Under the pieces are notes generated by a model. That model made no database searches and had not been told where the DNA came from. It saw only the letters and a program-made list of their open reading frames with translations. 64,000 nucleotides of DNA from CALISC01 sp963542545 (GTDB taxonomy: Bacteria; Bacillota_I; Bacilli_A; Acholeplasmatales; Acholeplasmataceae), in NCBI GenBank assembly GCA_963542545.1, contig CAUTWO010000001.1, positions 1 to 64,000 on the forward strand, in the 5' to 3' direction. The position numbers were made by a program, and so were the translations under genes. This document shows, in pieces, positions 24,947 through 35,214 of this stretch. Position 1 is the first letter of the stretch. The number at the start of each line of letters is the position of its first letter.

Positions 24947-27900
24947 CTAAGCGTTTTTATCGTCAGAAACTTTGGTGTAGTTAAACTCAGTTTCTTTTAA
25001 AATTCCGGTTCCTGCTGGGATTAGTCCACCGATAATTACATTTTCTTTTAGACCTTTTAGTTGGTCAGGTCTAGAAGAAATCGCAGCGTCTGTCAGAATT
25101 CTGGTGGTTTCTTGGAAGGAAGCGGCTGACAAGAACGAGTCGTTTGAAAGTGAGGCTCTGGTAATTCCAAGTAGAATTCTTTTGCCAATTGCTGGACGTG
25201 TGCCTTGTTCAAAAGCCACGCGGTTGGCTTTCAAGAAGTCTGAGTTTGAAACCACGATACCAGGAAGTAAGTTAGTGTCGCCTTCATGGATAATCATAAT
25301 GCGTTTCAGCATTTGTCTAATGATGATTTCAATGTGTTTATCTTGAATGTCCACGCCTTGAGATTGATAAACTTTGCGGACTTCTGCCAAGATGTAGTTA
25401 GAAACGGTTAAAGTATCGGTTACTCTAAGTAGTTCTTTCGGGTGAATTGAACCCGGAGTTAGCGAAGTTCCGGGTTGTACAGAATCCCCAACTTTCACCA
25501 AAATATCTGCGTTTGACTCAATTGAGTAAGTGTGAGTTTTGCCTTGGCGGTCTTCAATAACCACGCTAGGTTGACCATATTGTGGACGACTAATTTGGCT
25601 AACTTTCCCAAAATACTCAGAAATAACAGATTTTCCTTTTGGAGTTCTAGCCTCAAAAAGTTCCTGAATACGAGGAAGACCTTGAGTAATGTCGGATGCT
25701 GATGCCACACCACCAGTGTGGAAAGTACGCATCGTTAACTGAGTACCAGGTTCACCGATAGACTGTGCTGCCACAACACCAACGGCTTCACCGACTTCCA
25801 CAATTGAGTTAGTTGCTAAGTTTAGACCATAGCACTTCACACAAAGTCCGTCAATTGCAGAACAAGTTAAATTAGTTCTAATTTTAAACTCAGAGTAGTT
25901 TTCGGCAATCTTAGCCGCGGCCTCTTGAGTAATTAGTTCGTTTCTGTCAACGATTAGCAGATTGTTTTTATCATACGCCTTTTGGGCAGCAAAACGGCCG
26001 TGTAGTCGTTCTTCAAGGCTGCAGACTACTTTTTGGTCTTTATCAAGTATATCTTTTACAAACACTCCGTTTTCAGTACCACAGTCATCAAGAGTAATAA
26101 TTACGCCTTGCGCAACGTCTACAAGTCGGCGAGTTAAGTAACCAGACTGTGCTGTTTTTAAAGCCGTGTCGGTTGAACCTTTGCGGGCACCGTGGGTTGA
26201 GATAAAGAACTCAGAAACGGTTAGACCTTCTTTAAATGATGATTTAACTGGAACTTCAATTTGTTCACCCTTAGGGTTATTTAAAATACCCCTCATTCCG
26301 GCTAACTGCACGAAGTTTTGAATGTTACCGCGGGCTCCAGAATCCGACATTACGTAAATCGGGTTTTCACGGTTAAGTTCGCGCTCAAGTCCACGAGAAA
26401 TCTCGGTTTTAGTATTTTCCCAAACGTTGATAATTTGTCGTGAACGACCTTTGTCGGTCAACATACCCATGTTAAAGTAGTTAGTAATTTGCTCAATTTT
26501 AGCCTGAGATTCTTTTAAAATTGCGGCTTTATTTGAGTAAACCTTGATATCATCGTAAGAAATTGTGACGGCAGAGACAGTTGAGTACTTAAAGCCCAAG
26601 TCTTTTAAGTCATCTAACATCACAGAGGTTCTTGTGACATCGTAGTGTTTAAAGACAGTGTCAATAATTTTACCTAAAAACGATTTTTTAAAAGGTTCGG
26701 GTAGTGGTTGGTCTTTAGTTTGAGCAAAATAAACTTTTGGGTCTTTGTTGCAGTCAAGTAAGTAAGATTGCGGCACCCCTTGGGTTAAGTTATACTCAGT
26801 TGGTTCGTTTAAGTAAAAGAAACCGTCTGGCATAATTTCGTTAAAAATTAATTTACCTAAAGTAGTAATTAGCAGTTTGCCTTGAATGTCTGCAGTAAAA
26901 CGACGGTTAAGGATTTGTGGACGCACTAAAATTCTGGTGTGGTAGTCAATGATACCTGCGCTTTGTGCGTTTTTTGCCTCGTCAATTGAAGAAATCAACA
27001 TACCTTCATTTCTGTGTTGATGAGTTTTAGGGTCAGCCTCAATATAGCGCTCTTCGGTTGTCAAGAAGTAGTTTCCAAGCACCATGTCTTGAGATGGAGT
27101 TACAACTGGTTTTCCGTCTTTCGGGTTTAAGATGTTGTTAGAAGCCAGCATAAGTAGTCTAGCCTCTGCTTGCGCTTCTGGTGAAAGCGGCAAGTGCACG
27201 GCCATTTGGTCTCCGTCAAAGTCGGCGTTAAATGCAGTTGTTGCCAAAGGATGCAGACGAATGGCTTTACCGTCAATTAGTTTTGGCTCAAACGCTTGAA
27301 TTGACAAGCGGTGCAAAGTAGGCGCACGGTTTAGTAGCACTGGGTGTTCACGAACTACTTCTTCCAGAACTTGCCAAACTTCTTTAGTGCGGTTGTCATA
27401 CATTTCAACCGATTTTTGGCGAGTTACTTCTAGGTTTTCCTGAAGTCGGTTAATTACAAACGGCTTAAATAAAGTGATCGCCATTTCGCGCGGAATTCCA
27501 GCCTGATACATCTTTAGGTTCGGACCCACGATAATTACGGAACGACCTGAGTAGTCAACGCGTTTTCCAAGTAAGTTTTGGCGGAATCGACCTTGTTTAC
27601 CACGAAGCAAATCGGAAAGTGATTTAAGTGGACGTGCGTTTGAAGCGAGCGCTTTTTTGTTTCCACGTTTTGAGTTGTCAAATAGTGAGTCAACGGCTTC
27701 TTGAATTAAACGCTTTTCGTTTTTAAGGATAAGCGAAGTTGTAAACTGGTCAAGTTCTTTTTTTAACCTGTTGTTACGGTTAATTATTTTGCAGTAAAGG
27801 TCGTTAAGGTCAGTTGTTGCAAAACGGCCTCCGTCTAATTGAACCATTGGGCGAAGGTCTGGTGGAATTACCGGAATTACCGGCATAACAATCCACTCAG

Positions 27901-29053
27901 GGCGGTTGTCAGATGAGTAGAATGCTTCCACAATTTCCAGACGTTTGATGATGTTTTGTCGTTTTTGTTTAGTAGAAGTGCGGAATTTCTTGCGAAGCAC
28001 GCGGATTTCGTGGTCTAAGTCAAGCGCTTTTAAAAGAGTTTGAATGGCCTCAGCACCAGTTTGCGCCTGAAAGCGTCCATAGTACTCTTCGTTAATCGCG
28101 GCGTAGTCTTGTTCTGACAAAATTTGTTTGCGTTTAAGTGGTGTGTTGCCTGGGTCTGTCACGATGTAGGCTGCGTAGTTGACAACTTCTTCTAAGGATT
28201 TGGCTTTAATTCCAAGTAAAATCGCAAGTCGCGACGGTGAGTTTTTGAAAAACCAAGTGTGGACAACTGGACTTTTTAGTTCAATGTGGCCCATTCTTTC
28301 ACGGCGAACTAGAGATTCGGTAATCTCAATCCCACATTTTTGACAAATTTGGCCTTTGTTGCCACTTTGTTTTTTACCACATGCACATTGAAAGTCTTTA
28401 GTTGGACCGAATATTTTTTCGCAGAACAACCCACCAACTTCAGGTTTAGCGGTTCGGTAGTTAATGGTTTCATGTGACTTAACTTCACCGTAAGACCAAG
28501 TTCTGATTTCATCTGGTGAGGCTAAGCGAATTCGCATGTGCCTGTATAGTTTAGAGCCAGTGATGTGTGTGTCGTCAACTGATTTTAAACGCTCAGCAAC
28601 GTTAATTTCGGCAACCTTAGTTTGAGATGAAACTAAGTCTAGTTTTTCGTCAAAATCAGCCTCGGTTAACGGAGTTTGACCAAAGAAGACAAAAAGTTGA
28701 TTGGTTTCGGCTAAAAGAAAGTCGTCGTCTTTTAAAATTTGAAATAAGTTAGAGCGTGGTGCGGTTAAGATTGACTTAAGGTCAGTAAATCCGCTTTCTT
28801 TGAAAAACTTAATAACTTCGTTTTCTGTAAATAGTTGTTGGATTTTTTCAGGTAGGTAGTTTTTAGTCAAAAGAGTTTTGATGTCTTTCAGTACATCCTC
28901 TGAACACTCTGCAAAAATACTTTGGTATTGAGAAACTGAAAATAAGTTTAAATCACCCAAGGTATGAACGGCGATATTTTTTAAGAACTCTTTAGTTTCT
29001 TCAGAAATGATTTTAATGTCTTTAATGCTTTGTTTTTCGTAGGCTTTTAGCAT
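24947..29053 (-). CDS. rpoC: RNA polymerase beta' subunit with long N-terminal extension
   Basis: 1368 residues. The usual beta' start (RIRLASPDEIRTWSYGEVK) begins only at about residue 174, so some 160 residues precede the normal N-terminus. That extension has two helical repeats resembling helix-hairpin-helix or alpha-CTD-like units (about 20-62, HTLGDLNLFS...VLKDIKTLL, and 78-106, FFKESGFTDLKSIL). After it come the zinc site CACGKKQ...CQKCG, the catalytic NADFDGDQMAVH, the trigger-loop region and the second zinc site (CSAIDGLCVKC). The ATG lies two bases after rpoB. Identity is certain; the extension is unusual. Confidence 0.97.
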   Translation of the reverse strand: MLKAYEKQSIKDIKIISEETKEFLKNIAVHTLGDLNLFSVSQYQSIFAECSEDVLKDIKTLLTKNYLPEKIQQLFTENEVIKFFKESGFTDLKSILTAPRSNLFQILKDDDFLLAETNQLFVFFGQTPLTEADFDEKLDLVSSQTKVAEINVAERLKSVDDTHITGSKLYRHMRIRLASPDEIRTWSYGEVKSHETINYRTAKPEVGGLFCEKIFGPTKDFQCACGKKQSGNKGQICQKCGIEITESLVRRERMGHIELKSPVVHTWFFKNSPSRLAILLGIKAKSLEEVVNYAAYIVTDPGNTPLKRKQILSEQDYAAINEEYYGRFQAQTGAEAIQTLLKALDLDHEIRVLRKKFRTSTKQKRQNIIKRLEIVEAFYSSDNRPEWIVMPVIPVIPPDLRPMVQLDGGRFATTDLNDLYCKIINRNNRLKKELDQFTTSLILKNEKRLIQEAVDSLFDNSKRGNKKALASNARPLKSLSDLLRGKQGRFRQNLLGKRVDYSGRSVIIVGPNLKMYQAGIPREMAITLFKPFVINRLQENLEVTRQKSVEMYDNRTKEVWQVLEEVVREHPVLLNRAPTLHRLSIQAFEPKLIDGKAIRLHPLATTAFNADFDGDQMAVHLPLSPEAQAEARLLMLASNNILNPKDGKPVVTPSQDMVLGNYFLTTEERYIEADPKTHQHRNEGMLISSIDEAKNAQSAGIIDYHTRILVRPQILNRRFTADIQGKLLITTLGKLIFNEIMPDGFFYLNEPTEYNLTQGVPQSYLLDCNKDPKVYFAQTKDQPLPEPFKKSFLGKIIDTVFKHYDVTRTSVMLDDLKDLGFKYSTVSAVTISYDDIKVYSNKAAILKESQAKIEQITNYFNMGMLTDKGRSRQIINVWENTKTEISRGLERELNRENPIYVMSDSGARGNIQNFVQLAGMRGILNNPKGEQIEVPVKSSFKEGLTVSEFFISTHGARKGSTDTALKTAQSGYLTRRLVDVAQGVIITLDDCGTENGVFVKDILDKDQKVVCSLEERLHGRFAAQKAYDKNNLLIVDRNELITQEAAAKIAENYSEFKIRTNLTCSAIDGLCVKCYGLNLATNSIVEVGEAVGVVAAQSIGEPGTQLTMRTFHTGGVASASDITQGLPRIQELFEARTPKGKSVISEYFGKVSQISRPQYGQPSVVIEDRQGKTHTYSIESNADILVKVGDSVQPGTSLTPGSIHPKELLRVTDTLTVSNYILAEVRKVYQSQGVDIQDKHIEIIIRQMLKRIMIIHEGDTNLLPGIVVSNSDFLKANRVAFEQGTRPAIGKRILLGITRASLSNDSFLSAASFQETTRILTDAAISSRPDQLKGLKENVIIGGLIPAGTGILKETEFNYTKVSDDKNA

Positions 29054-29055
29054 TT

Positions 29056-32000
29056 TTAAATACCTCCATTACTGCGGGCAGGTTTTAAGTCAAGCAGTGA
29101 TTTAACGGCGTCATTTTCGCCAGTTTCTGAGTTAATTAACTCAACGTAAATACCAAGGGCTTGCAGTTCTCGGGTTAACACGTGGAAAGATTCAGGCAGA
29201 GATGGACGCGGAATTAAATTGCCTTGAGTGATCGCAGAGTAGGCTTTGTTTCTGCCAACCTTGTCGTCTGACTTGATAGTCAGCATTTCTTGCAGAACGT
29301 GGGCAGCGCCGTAGCCGTATAGCGCCCAAACTTCCATTTCCCCTAGTTTTTGGCCACCATTTTGGGCTTTTCCACCCATAGGTTGTTGAGTTACTAAAGT
29401 ATAAGGTCCGACGTTTCTCGCGTGTAGTTTGTCGTCTACCATGTGCGATAACTTAATCATGTACATCACACCAACTGAAACTGGATTTCTAAAAAGCTCA
29501 CCAGTTCTTCCGTCAAAAAGTGTCATTTTACCGTTTAGTGGTAAGTTTGCTTCTTTTAAGATATCGACAAGATCGGCGTTTTCAACCCCGTCAAAAACCG
29601 GAGTTGCGATTTTAATTCCAAGTTTTTTAGCAGCATACCCTAGATGCAACTCCAGGATTTGGCCAATGTTCATACGAGAAGGTACACCAAGTGGGTTAAG
29701 CATAATGTCAACAGGTGTTCCGTCTGTCATGTATGGCATGTCTTCGCGTGGCACTACTATAGAGATAACACCTTTGTTACCGTGGCGACCCGCCATTTTA
29801 TCGCCTTCTCTGATTTTTCTTTTTTTAGCAATAAAAACTTTGATTTGTTCGTTTACAGAAGGAGGTAGTTGGTCTTTGTTTTTCTTAGAAAAGTATTGGA
29901 TTTTTTGAACAATACCGCCACCACCGTGTGGAACGCGTAGAGAAGTGTCTCTGTATTCTTTGGATTTTTCGCCAATAATTTCTTGAATTAGTTTTTCAGC
30001 CGGAGAAGGCTCTGCTCCACCTTTAGGGGTGATTTTACCAACTAAAATGTCGCCTTCTTTAACTTCAGAACCAAGTAAGATCACACCGTTTTGGTCAAGT
30101 TTAGCCACAGCCTGACGGTTCGCATTTGGAACTTCGTTAGTAAACTCTTCTTTTCCGATGTTGTTGCGAAGGTCTCTAGTTTGAATTTGGTATTCATCAA
30201 TATGCACAGACGTATAGACGTCGTTTTTAACTAAGTCTTCAGAAACGATAACGGCGTCTTCAAAGTTATAGCCTTCCCAAGTCATGAAAGCAACTGTAAC
30301 GTTGCGGCCAAGCGCAAGTTCTGCGTTGTCGGTAGAAGGACCGTCGGCAATAGTTTCGTTTAGGTCAACCCAGTCACCAACATTGACAATTGGTTTTTGC
30401 ACGATTGAAGTATTTTGGTTTGAGCGTTCGTAGTTAATTAACGTGTAGACATCGGTGTCGCTAAGTCCGTATTTATAGATTTTAAGCGCTTGCTCTGCTG
30501 ACCAGTCTGAGTTTGGGGCAAACAAGATTTGACCATCGTATTTAATGGTTTTCTCAGGAATTGGCAAAACGTCAATGCGTTTGGCGTCCACGTATACCGC
30601 GTATCCTGAGTTTTTAGCAACCACTGAAGTACCTGAGTTTTTAGCAGCACGATACTCAATTCCGGTTCCAACTAGTGGTGCCTCTGGTTTGATAACTGGC
30701 ACGGCTTGACGTTGCATGTTGGCACCCATTAAACAACGAGACGCCTCGTCGTGTTCAAGGAAAGGAATGGTCGCGGTTGCAACAGACACGATTTGTTTAG
30801 AAGAGACGTCCATGTATTCAACGTCTTCGCGGGCAAAAATTCCGGTTTCACCGCGCAGTCTACCAGTAACTGTCGGCTCTTTAATAGTTCCGTCTGGGTT
30901 TAACTCAGTCGCGGCTGAGGCAATTACCGCGTTATACTCTTCGTCTGCAGTTAAGTAAAGATGGTGATCTACTACTTTTGGCACGCAAACTCCGTTAACG
31001 CGATTTGTGCGGTCAAGTTTAAAGTAAGGAGTTTGAATGAAGCCATATTTATCAATTTTGGCATATGAAGAAAGTGAAGAAATTAAGCCAATTGATTGTC
31101 CTTCTGGGGTTTCAATTGGACAAATTCGGCCGTAGTGAGAAGCGTGAACGTCACGGACTTCAATACCCGCGCGGTCGCGAGAAATTCCACCACTGCCAAG
31201 TGCAGATACACGACGTTTTTGAGTAAGTTCGGCCAAAGGGTTAGTTTGGTCCATGAACTGAGACAATTGAGATGAACCAAAAAACGCATTTAGTACAGTT
31301 GTAAGTGGTTTAGTGTTCATAATTGCCGGAATAGTGATGTCTGCAAAAGACTTAACCGACATTTTGTCTTTAATGTTTTTCTCGGCTCTAGCCATACCAA
31401 TTCTAAATTGGTTGGCAAGCAGTTCTCCAATTAAACGGACACGACGGTTGCCAAGGTGGTCAATGTCGTCAGTTTGCCCGATGTTTTCATATAAGTTCAA
31501 AAAGTAAGAAATACCAGCAACGATGTCTGAAACCGTAATATAGGTTTTAACCTCACGGCTGTCGTTACCAATTACACGAATTGCTTGAGATTCACCTAAA
31601 TCAGTTCTCTTAACAACGTCTAGGATTTCGGCGTATACAGGTTGTCTTTGTGCTGGTTTTTCAAAAACGTTGCCAGTTAAAAAGTAGTTTAAGACTTTTT
31701 CGTCAAGTCCATTTCTAAGTTCACGAAGAGTTCTTAGAACTTGCTCGTCAATTTGAGTGCCGGCGTCAAAAACGACTTCGCCAGTTTTGATGTTATAAAT
31801 TGGTTCTGTGGTAACCAACTGCACGTGGTCACCTTCTCCAACATACTCAGTTAAGACAGCAGCTTTGTCGATGTTTTGCAGTGAGTTGTCGGCAGAAATA
31901 ACTTCTTTTCTAAATAAATGACGGTTGGCGTCAAGTAGTTTTAAAGCCTCTTCGTCAAGTAAAGTATTGGCCGGAAGCACAACTTTTCCTATTGCATCTT

Positions 32001-32883
32001 TTAAGTCGGCTGCAAGATATGTGTTTTTAACACGGCTAAGCACGTCTAGTTTTTGGTTAAATTTATAGCGACCAACTCCAAGTAAGTTGTAGCGGCGAAT
32101 ATCAAATAAACGTTGGCGAATTAACTCGCGTGCGCCTGAAACTGGGATAATTTCGCCTTGTCTTAGTCTAGAAACAATTTCAACTACTGCGTCGTCTGAA
32201 GTCTTAGTTGCGTCTTTTTCAAGAGTTTCTTTAAGTTGCTCTGACTTAAATAGTTTGTCAATTTCTTTGTTTGAAGAAACACCTAAGGCTTTAATAAAAG
32301 TAGTTAGCGAGATTTTTTTAGAGCGGTCTAATTTTGCCCAAAGCAGTTCTTTGTTGCCCTCTTCAAACTCAACCCAAGCACCACGAGTTGGAATCATTTG
32401 ACCAGAGTAAATAACTTTGTTGATTTTTTTGTTGATGTCTTTAGTGTAATAAACTCCACTTGAACGCACGATTTGTGAAACCACCACACGTTCAGCACCG
32501 TTGATGATAAAAGTAGCAGTTGGAGTCATTGAAGGCATTTCTGTTAACAAGACTTTTGCTTCTCTAAGTTCACCGGTAATGCAGTTTTCTAACTTCACAT
32601 CTGCCATCACTTGTGCTGAGTAGGTGATGTCTCTAGTTTTAGATTCAGCGATTGTGAAATTAGGTTCTTGAACTTCAACGCTTTCAAAGTACAGTTTAAT
32701 GTCACCATTGTTTCCTTCAATTGGCGAAAGTTCCTTTAGCAATTCAAGTAAGTCTGATTTGATAAATTTTTCAAAAGACTGCGTTTGAATTTCAATCAAG
32801 TCAGGCAAATCAACATCGTACATCATTTTTGAGTAATTACGACGTTCGGTTTTTTTGCCATATTTTATGTTTTTAAAACTCAT
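29056..32883 (-). CDS. rpoB: RNA polymerase beta subunit
   Basis: 1275 residues. Typical landmarks: the rifampicin-site region (SQFMDQTNPLAELTQKRR, then HYGRICPIETPEGQSIGL), the GYNFEDA motif, and C-terminal GGKAQNGGQKLGEMEVWALYGYGAA. The stretch corresponding to the rifampicin cluster has Asn after QT (QTNPL) where many sensitive bacteria have DQNNPL, close to wild type. Start ATG with GGAGG. It is first in the rpoB-rpoC pair; the rplJL genes that usually precede it are not upstream, where nfo lies instead. Confidence 0.98.
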   Translation of the reverse strand: MSFKNIKYGKKTERRNYSKMMYDVDLPDLIEIQTQSFEKFIKSDLLELLKELSPIEGNNGDIKLYFESVEVQEPNFTIAESKTRDITYSAQVMADVKLENCITGELREAKVLLTEMPSMTPTATFIINGAERVVVSQIVRSSGVYYTKDINKKINKVIYSGQMIPTRGAWVEFEEGNKELLWAKLDRSKKISLTTFIKALGVSSNKEIDKLFKSEQLKETLEKDATKTSDDAVVEIVSRLRQGEIIPVSGARELIRQRLFDIRRYNLLGVGRYKFNQKLDVLSRVKNTYLAADLKDAIGKVVLPANTLLDEEALKLLDANRHLFRKEVISADNSLQNIDKAAVLTEYVGEGDHVQLVTTEPIYNIKTGEVVFDAGTQIDEQVLRTLRELRNGLDEKVLNYFLTGNVFEKPAQRQPVYAEILDVVKRTDLGESQAIRVIGNDSREVKTYITVSDIVAGISYFLNLYENIGQTDDIDHLGNRRVRLIGELLANQFRIGMARAEKNIKDKMSVKSFADITIPAIMNTKPLTTVLNAFFGSSQLSQFMDQTNPLAELTQKRRVSALGSGGISRDRAGIEVRDVHASHYGRICPIETPEGQSIGLISSLSSYAKIDKYGFIQTPYFKLDRTNRVNGVCVPKVVDHHLYLTADEEYNAVIASAATELNPDGTIKEPTVTGRLRGETGIFAREDVEYMDVSSKQIVSVATATIPFLEHDEASRCLMGANMQRQAVPVIKPEAPLVGTGIEYRAAKNSGTSVVAKNSGYAVYVDAKRIDVLPIPEKTIKYDGQILFAPNSDWSAEQALKIYKYGLSDTDVYTLINYERSNQNTSIVQKPIVNVGDWVDLNETIADGPSTDNAELALGRNVTVAFMTWEGYNFEDAVIVSEDLVKNDVYTSVHIDEYQIQTRDLRNNIGKEEFTNEVPNANRQAVAKLDQNGVILLGSEVKEGDILVGKITPKGGAEPSPAEKLIQEIIGEKSKEYRDTSLRVPHGGGGIVQKIQYFSKKNKDQLPPSVNEQIKVFIAKKRKIREGDKMAGRHGNKGVISIVVPREDMPYMTDGTPVDIMLNPLGVPSRMNIGQILELHLGYAAKKLGIKIATPVFDGVENADLVDILKEANLPLNGKMTLFDGRTGELFRNPVSVGVMYMIKLSHMVDDKLHARNVGPYTLVTQQPMGGKAQNGGQKLGEMEVWALYGYGAAHVLQEMLTIKSDDKVGRNKAYSAITQGNLIPRPSLPESFHVLTRELQALGIYVELINSETGENDAVKSLLDLKPARSNGGI

Positions 32884-32907
32884 TTTTCCTCCAGTTTCTG
32901 TGCGTAT

Positions 32908-32913
32908 ATTATA
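32908..32913 (-). promoter_or_regulatory. Possible -10 box of rpoBC
   Basis: A TATAAT lies on the minus strand inside a long alternating AT stretch upstream of rpoB. No convincing -35 box is at the usual distance, and other -10-like hexamers overlap it, so the exact start of transcription is open. Confidence 0.4.
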
Positions 32914-33017
32914 TATAATATATAACTCGATTTTTTGATTAGCGCATATACGAAATAATCATAGCACAAATTGGATTTTTTGCCAAATAAAAACTATTGG
33001 TTGATTTTGTTTTTTGG

Positions 33018-33056
33018 TGAAAAAAATGGCCTGGTTTTGAAAAACCAAGGCCATAA
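33018..33056 (-). terminator. Intrinsic terminator after nfo
   Basis: A strong hairpin at 33026-33054 (stem ATGGCC plus TGGTTTT against AAAACC plus GGCCAT, with one unpaired base) followed on the minus strand by seven T. It separates the cshB-nfo transcript from rpoBC. Confidence 0.88.
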
Positions 33057-33088
33057 TTTAGGGTTAAAATAGGTTGTTTTTAAAGTCG

Positions 33089-33943
33089 TTATTCAGACAA
33101 CATTTGAATCTCTTTAAGATAAATGTCTGGGTCAGTACCTACAGGGGTTTCCAAAATTTTTGGAATGTCTAAAAATTCTGGGTTTTGCACGATTGCTTTA
33201 AGGGGTGCAAGGCCAATTTTGCCTTTACCAATATTAGCATGGCGGTCCTTGCGTGAAGACAGTCCATGTAGTGAATCGTTGATGTGAAATAAAAATAATT
33301 TATCCATGCCGACTACATTTTTAAACTCAGCAAAAACTTCGGCTTGATGGTCTTTAATGTCATAGCCTGCGTCAAAAATATGGCAAGTGTCGATGCACAC
33401 ACCTAAATCCGGGTCTGGATAAGTGTGTATAATTTCGGCGATTTCCGCAAATGTAATTCCAACTTCGCTGCCTTTGCCAGCCATGGTTTCGACGGCAATT
33501 TTGATATCTAGATTATTGTCATGTACATATTTAATTAACAGATTTACGGCTTTTGCAACTTGTTTTAAAGAAAGCGAGCGGTCTTGAGTTAAAGCAGATC
33601 CTGGATGGAGTACAAACATGCCAGCACCAAGTTCATAGGATCGCTTTAGTTCGCTTGAAAAAAAGTCAACAGACCTTTGCCATTTTGCTAAGTCCAGAGA
33701 AGCTAGATTTGCGATATACGGAGCGTGGACTACAAAGTTTTGCTTAGGGATTGACAAAGCCTTGAGTTCCGCTATTCCTTCTTTGGCAAAGCAAAGTTCG
33801 GTGTTTGTGCGAAAAGTGCTTTGTGGTGGGCCTGTGAAAATCATTAGTGCGGTTGCTTGGTTGTGTTTAACTTCTGCAATCGTGCCTTTTAGATAGTCTG
33901 GTTTTTTAAATGAGTTGTGTGAACCTAGGTTAAAGTTTTTCAT
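33089..33943 (-). CDS. nfo: Endonuclease IV (AP endonuclease)
   Basis: 284-residue trinuclear-zinc enzyme that cuts 5' of abasic sites in base excision repair. Metal-ligand motifs are visible: HAPYIANLAS, FVLHPGSAL, VETMAGKGSEVG, CIDTCHIFDAGYD, HINDSLHGLSSRKDRHANIGKG and ILETP. The length is normal. It starts five bases after the helicase stop, as in the Bacillus cshB-nfo (yqfR-yqfS) pair. Confidence 0.97.
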   Translation of the reverse strand: MKNFNLGSHNSFKKPDYLKGTIAEVKHNQATALMIFTGPPQSTFRTNTELCFAKEGIAELKALSIPKQNFVVHAPYIANLASLDLAKWQRSVDFFSSELKRSYELGAGMFVLHPGSALTQDRSLSLKQVAKAVNLLIKYVHDNNLDIKIAVETMAGKGSEVGITFAEIAEIIHTYPDPDLGVCIDTCHIFDAGYDIKDHQAEVFAEFKNVVGMDKLFLFHINDSLHGLSSRKDRHANIGKGKIGLAPLKAIVQNPEFLDIPKILETPVGTDPDIYLKEIQMLSE

Positions 33944-33948
33944 ATTTT

Positions 33949-35166
33949 TTACCTTTTTCCTTTTTTAAACTGAGCACGAAAGTGCTTGACTTTAGCGGCT
34001 TTGACGGCTTTTTCAATGGCTTTTTTGTTTTGTTTTTTATAGTTTGGTTTAACTTTAGTTGGTTTTTTAACAGTCTTAACGGCAGCAATTATTAACTCGC
34101 TTTGTTTTGATTTAGGTTTTTTTAACTCCGAAATCTCGCCATTTTTGACTTTAAGTTCAATAAACTGTGAGTTTTGCACCTGGTAGTTGTAAAGTCGGCG
34201 CTTATCTAAATCAGTATAAATTGTGTAGACTTCGCCTGAGCGGTTGAATCTCGCAGTTCTGCCTTGTCGGTGTTCAAAAATTGCTTTGGTTTTAGGTACA
34301 TCTAAGTTAAAAACATGACTGAAATTTAGGTCAATTCCGCGAGAAAACAGGTCAGTAGCGACTACTACTGAGTATTTTTCTTGAGTTAGGTCTTTATAAA
34401 TTCTTTGGCGTTCTTTTAAGTCTAGATTGCCAGAAATTAAAACAGTGTAGGGAATTACTTTAGCAATTTCTCTGTAAACTTTTTCAAGTTCTGATTTTTT
34501 TGAAACAAAAACCAGTGCTGTATATGGATTTTTTGCTTTCAGCAAAGCAACTAAAGTTTTGATTTCTTCGCCATTTTCTGCTCTGGCGATATAGTGCTTT
34601 AAGTTTAGCTGAGTGCTTGTTTCTTCTAGCATTAAAAAAGAACCAAAAAAAGCCTTGATAAAAGGTTTCATAGACTTTTTAACAGTGGCTGAAACCAAGA
34701 TAAAACGAGCCTTTTTAAAGTAAGAAAAAACTTGGTTAAGTTCATCCATAAACTCAACTTCAAACATGAAATCAGCCTCGTCTGCGACTAAAAACTTAAA
34801 CTCAGCCTGATTAAAAGCACCAGATTTGATTAACTCAGTAGCTTTATTTGGAGTTAATATAAAGATTTGTTTACCAGTTAAACTAGGTTTTTTGGCGTCT
34901 AAATAAACTTTTTTGGCAAATAAATGTTCAAAAACCAAAGCGGTTTGCAAACAAAGTTCGGCAGTTGGACACAAAATCAAGGCTTTGTCTTTTGGTTTCA
35001 AATTAACGTAGAGTGGAACTAAATAAGCAAAAGTCTTGCCGACTCCGGTTTTAGCCGAAATTACAACATTAGCGTTTTGTTTTAAAATTGTGTCTATTGC
35101 TCTTTTTTGAAAAGCGGTGAACTCAGATATATTTAATTTTTGTAAAATTTCTGTAAACTCTTTCAT
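33949..35166 (-). CDS. cshB: DEAD-box RNA helicase, CshB-like
   Basis: 405 residues with Q-motif (FTAFQKRAI), motif I SAKTGVGKT, motif II DEAD, motif III SAT, motif V ATDLFSRGID and motif VI HRQGRTAR. The C-terminus is a short basic Lys-rich tail, probably for RNA binding. Its position before nfo supports CshB, a helicase for ribosome assembly and cold growth. There is no spaced ribosome binding site; a TAAAAT box ends seven bases before the ATG, so a leaderless start is possible. Confidence 0.92.
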   Translation of the reverse strand: MKEFTEILQKLNISEFTAFQKRAIDTILKQNANVVISAKTGVGKTFAYLVPLYVNLKPKDKALILCPTAELCLQTALVFEHLFAKKVYLDAKKPSLTGKQIFILTPNKATELIKSGAFNQAEFKFLVADEADFMFEVEFMDELNQVFSYFKKARFILVSATVKKSMKPFIKAFFGSFLMLEETSTQLNLKHYIARAENGEEIKTLVALLKAKNPYTALVFVSKKSELEKVYREIAKVIPYTVLISGNLDLKERQRIYKDLTQEKYSVVVATDLFSRGIDLNFSHVFNLDVPKTKAIFEHRQGRTARFNRSGEVYTIYTDLDKRRLYNYQVQNSQFIELKVKNGEISELKKPKSKQSELIIAAVKTVKKPTKVKPNYKKQNKKAIEKAVKAAKVKHFRAQFKKGKR

Positions 35167-35214
35167 CTCTTTAATTTTAACTTATTTTAAATGCATTTGA
35201 AACTGATTTTAAAA

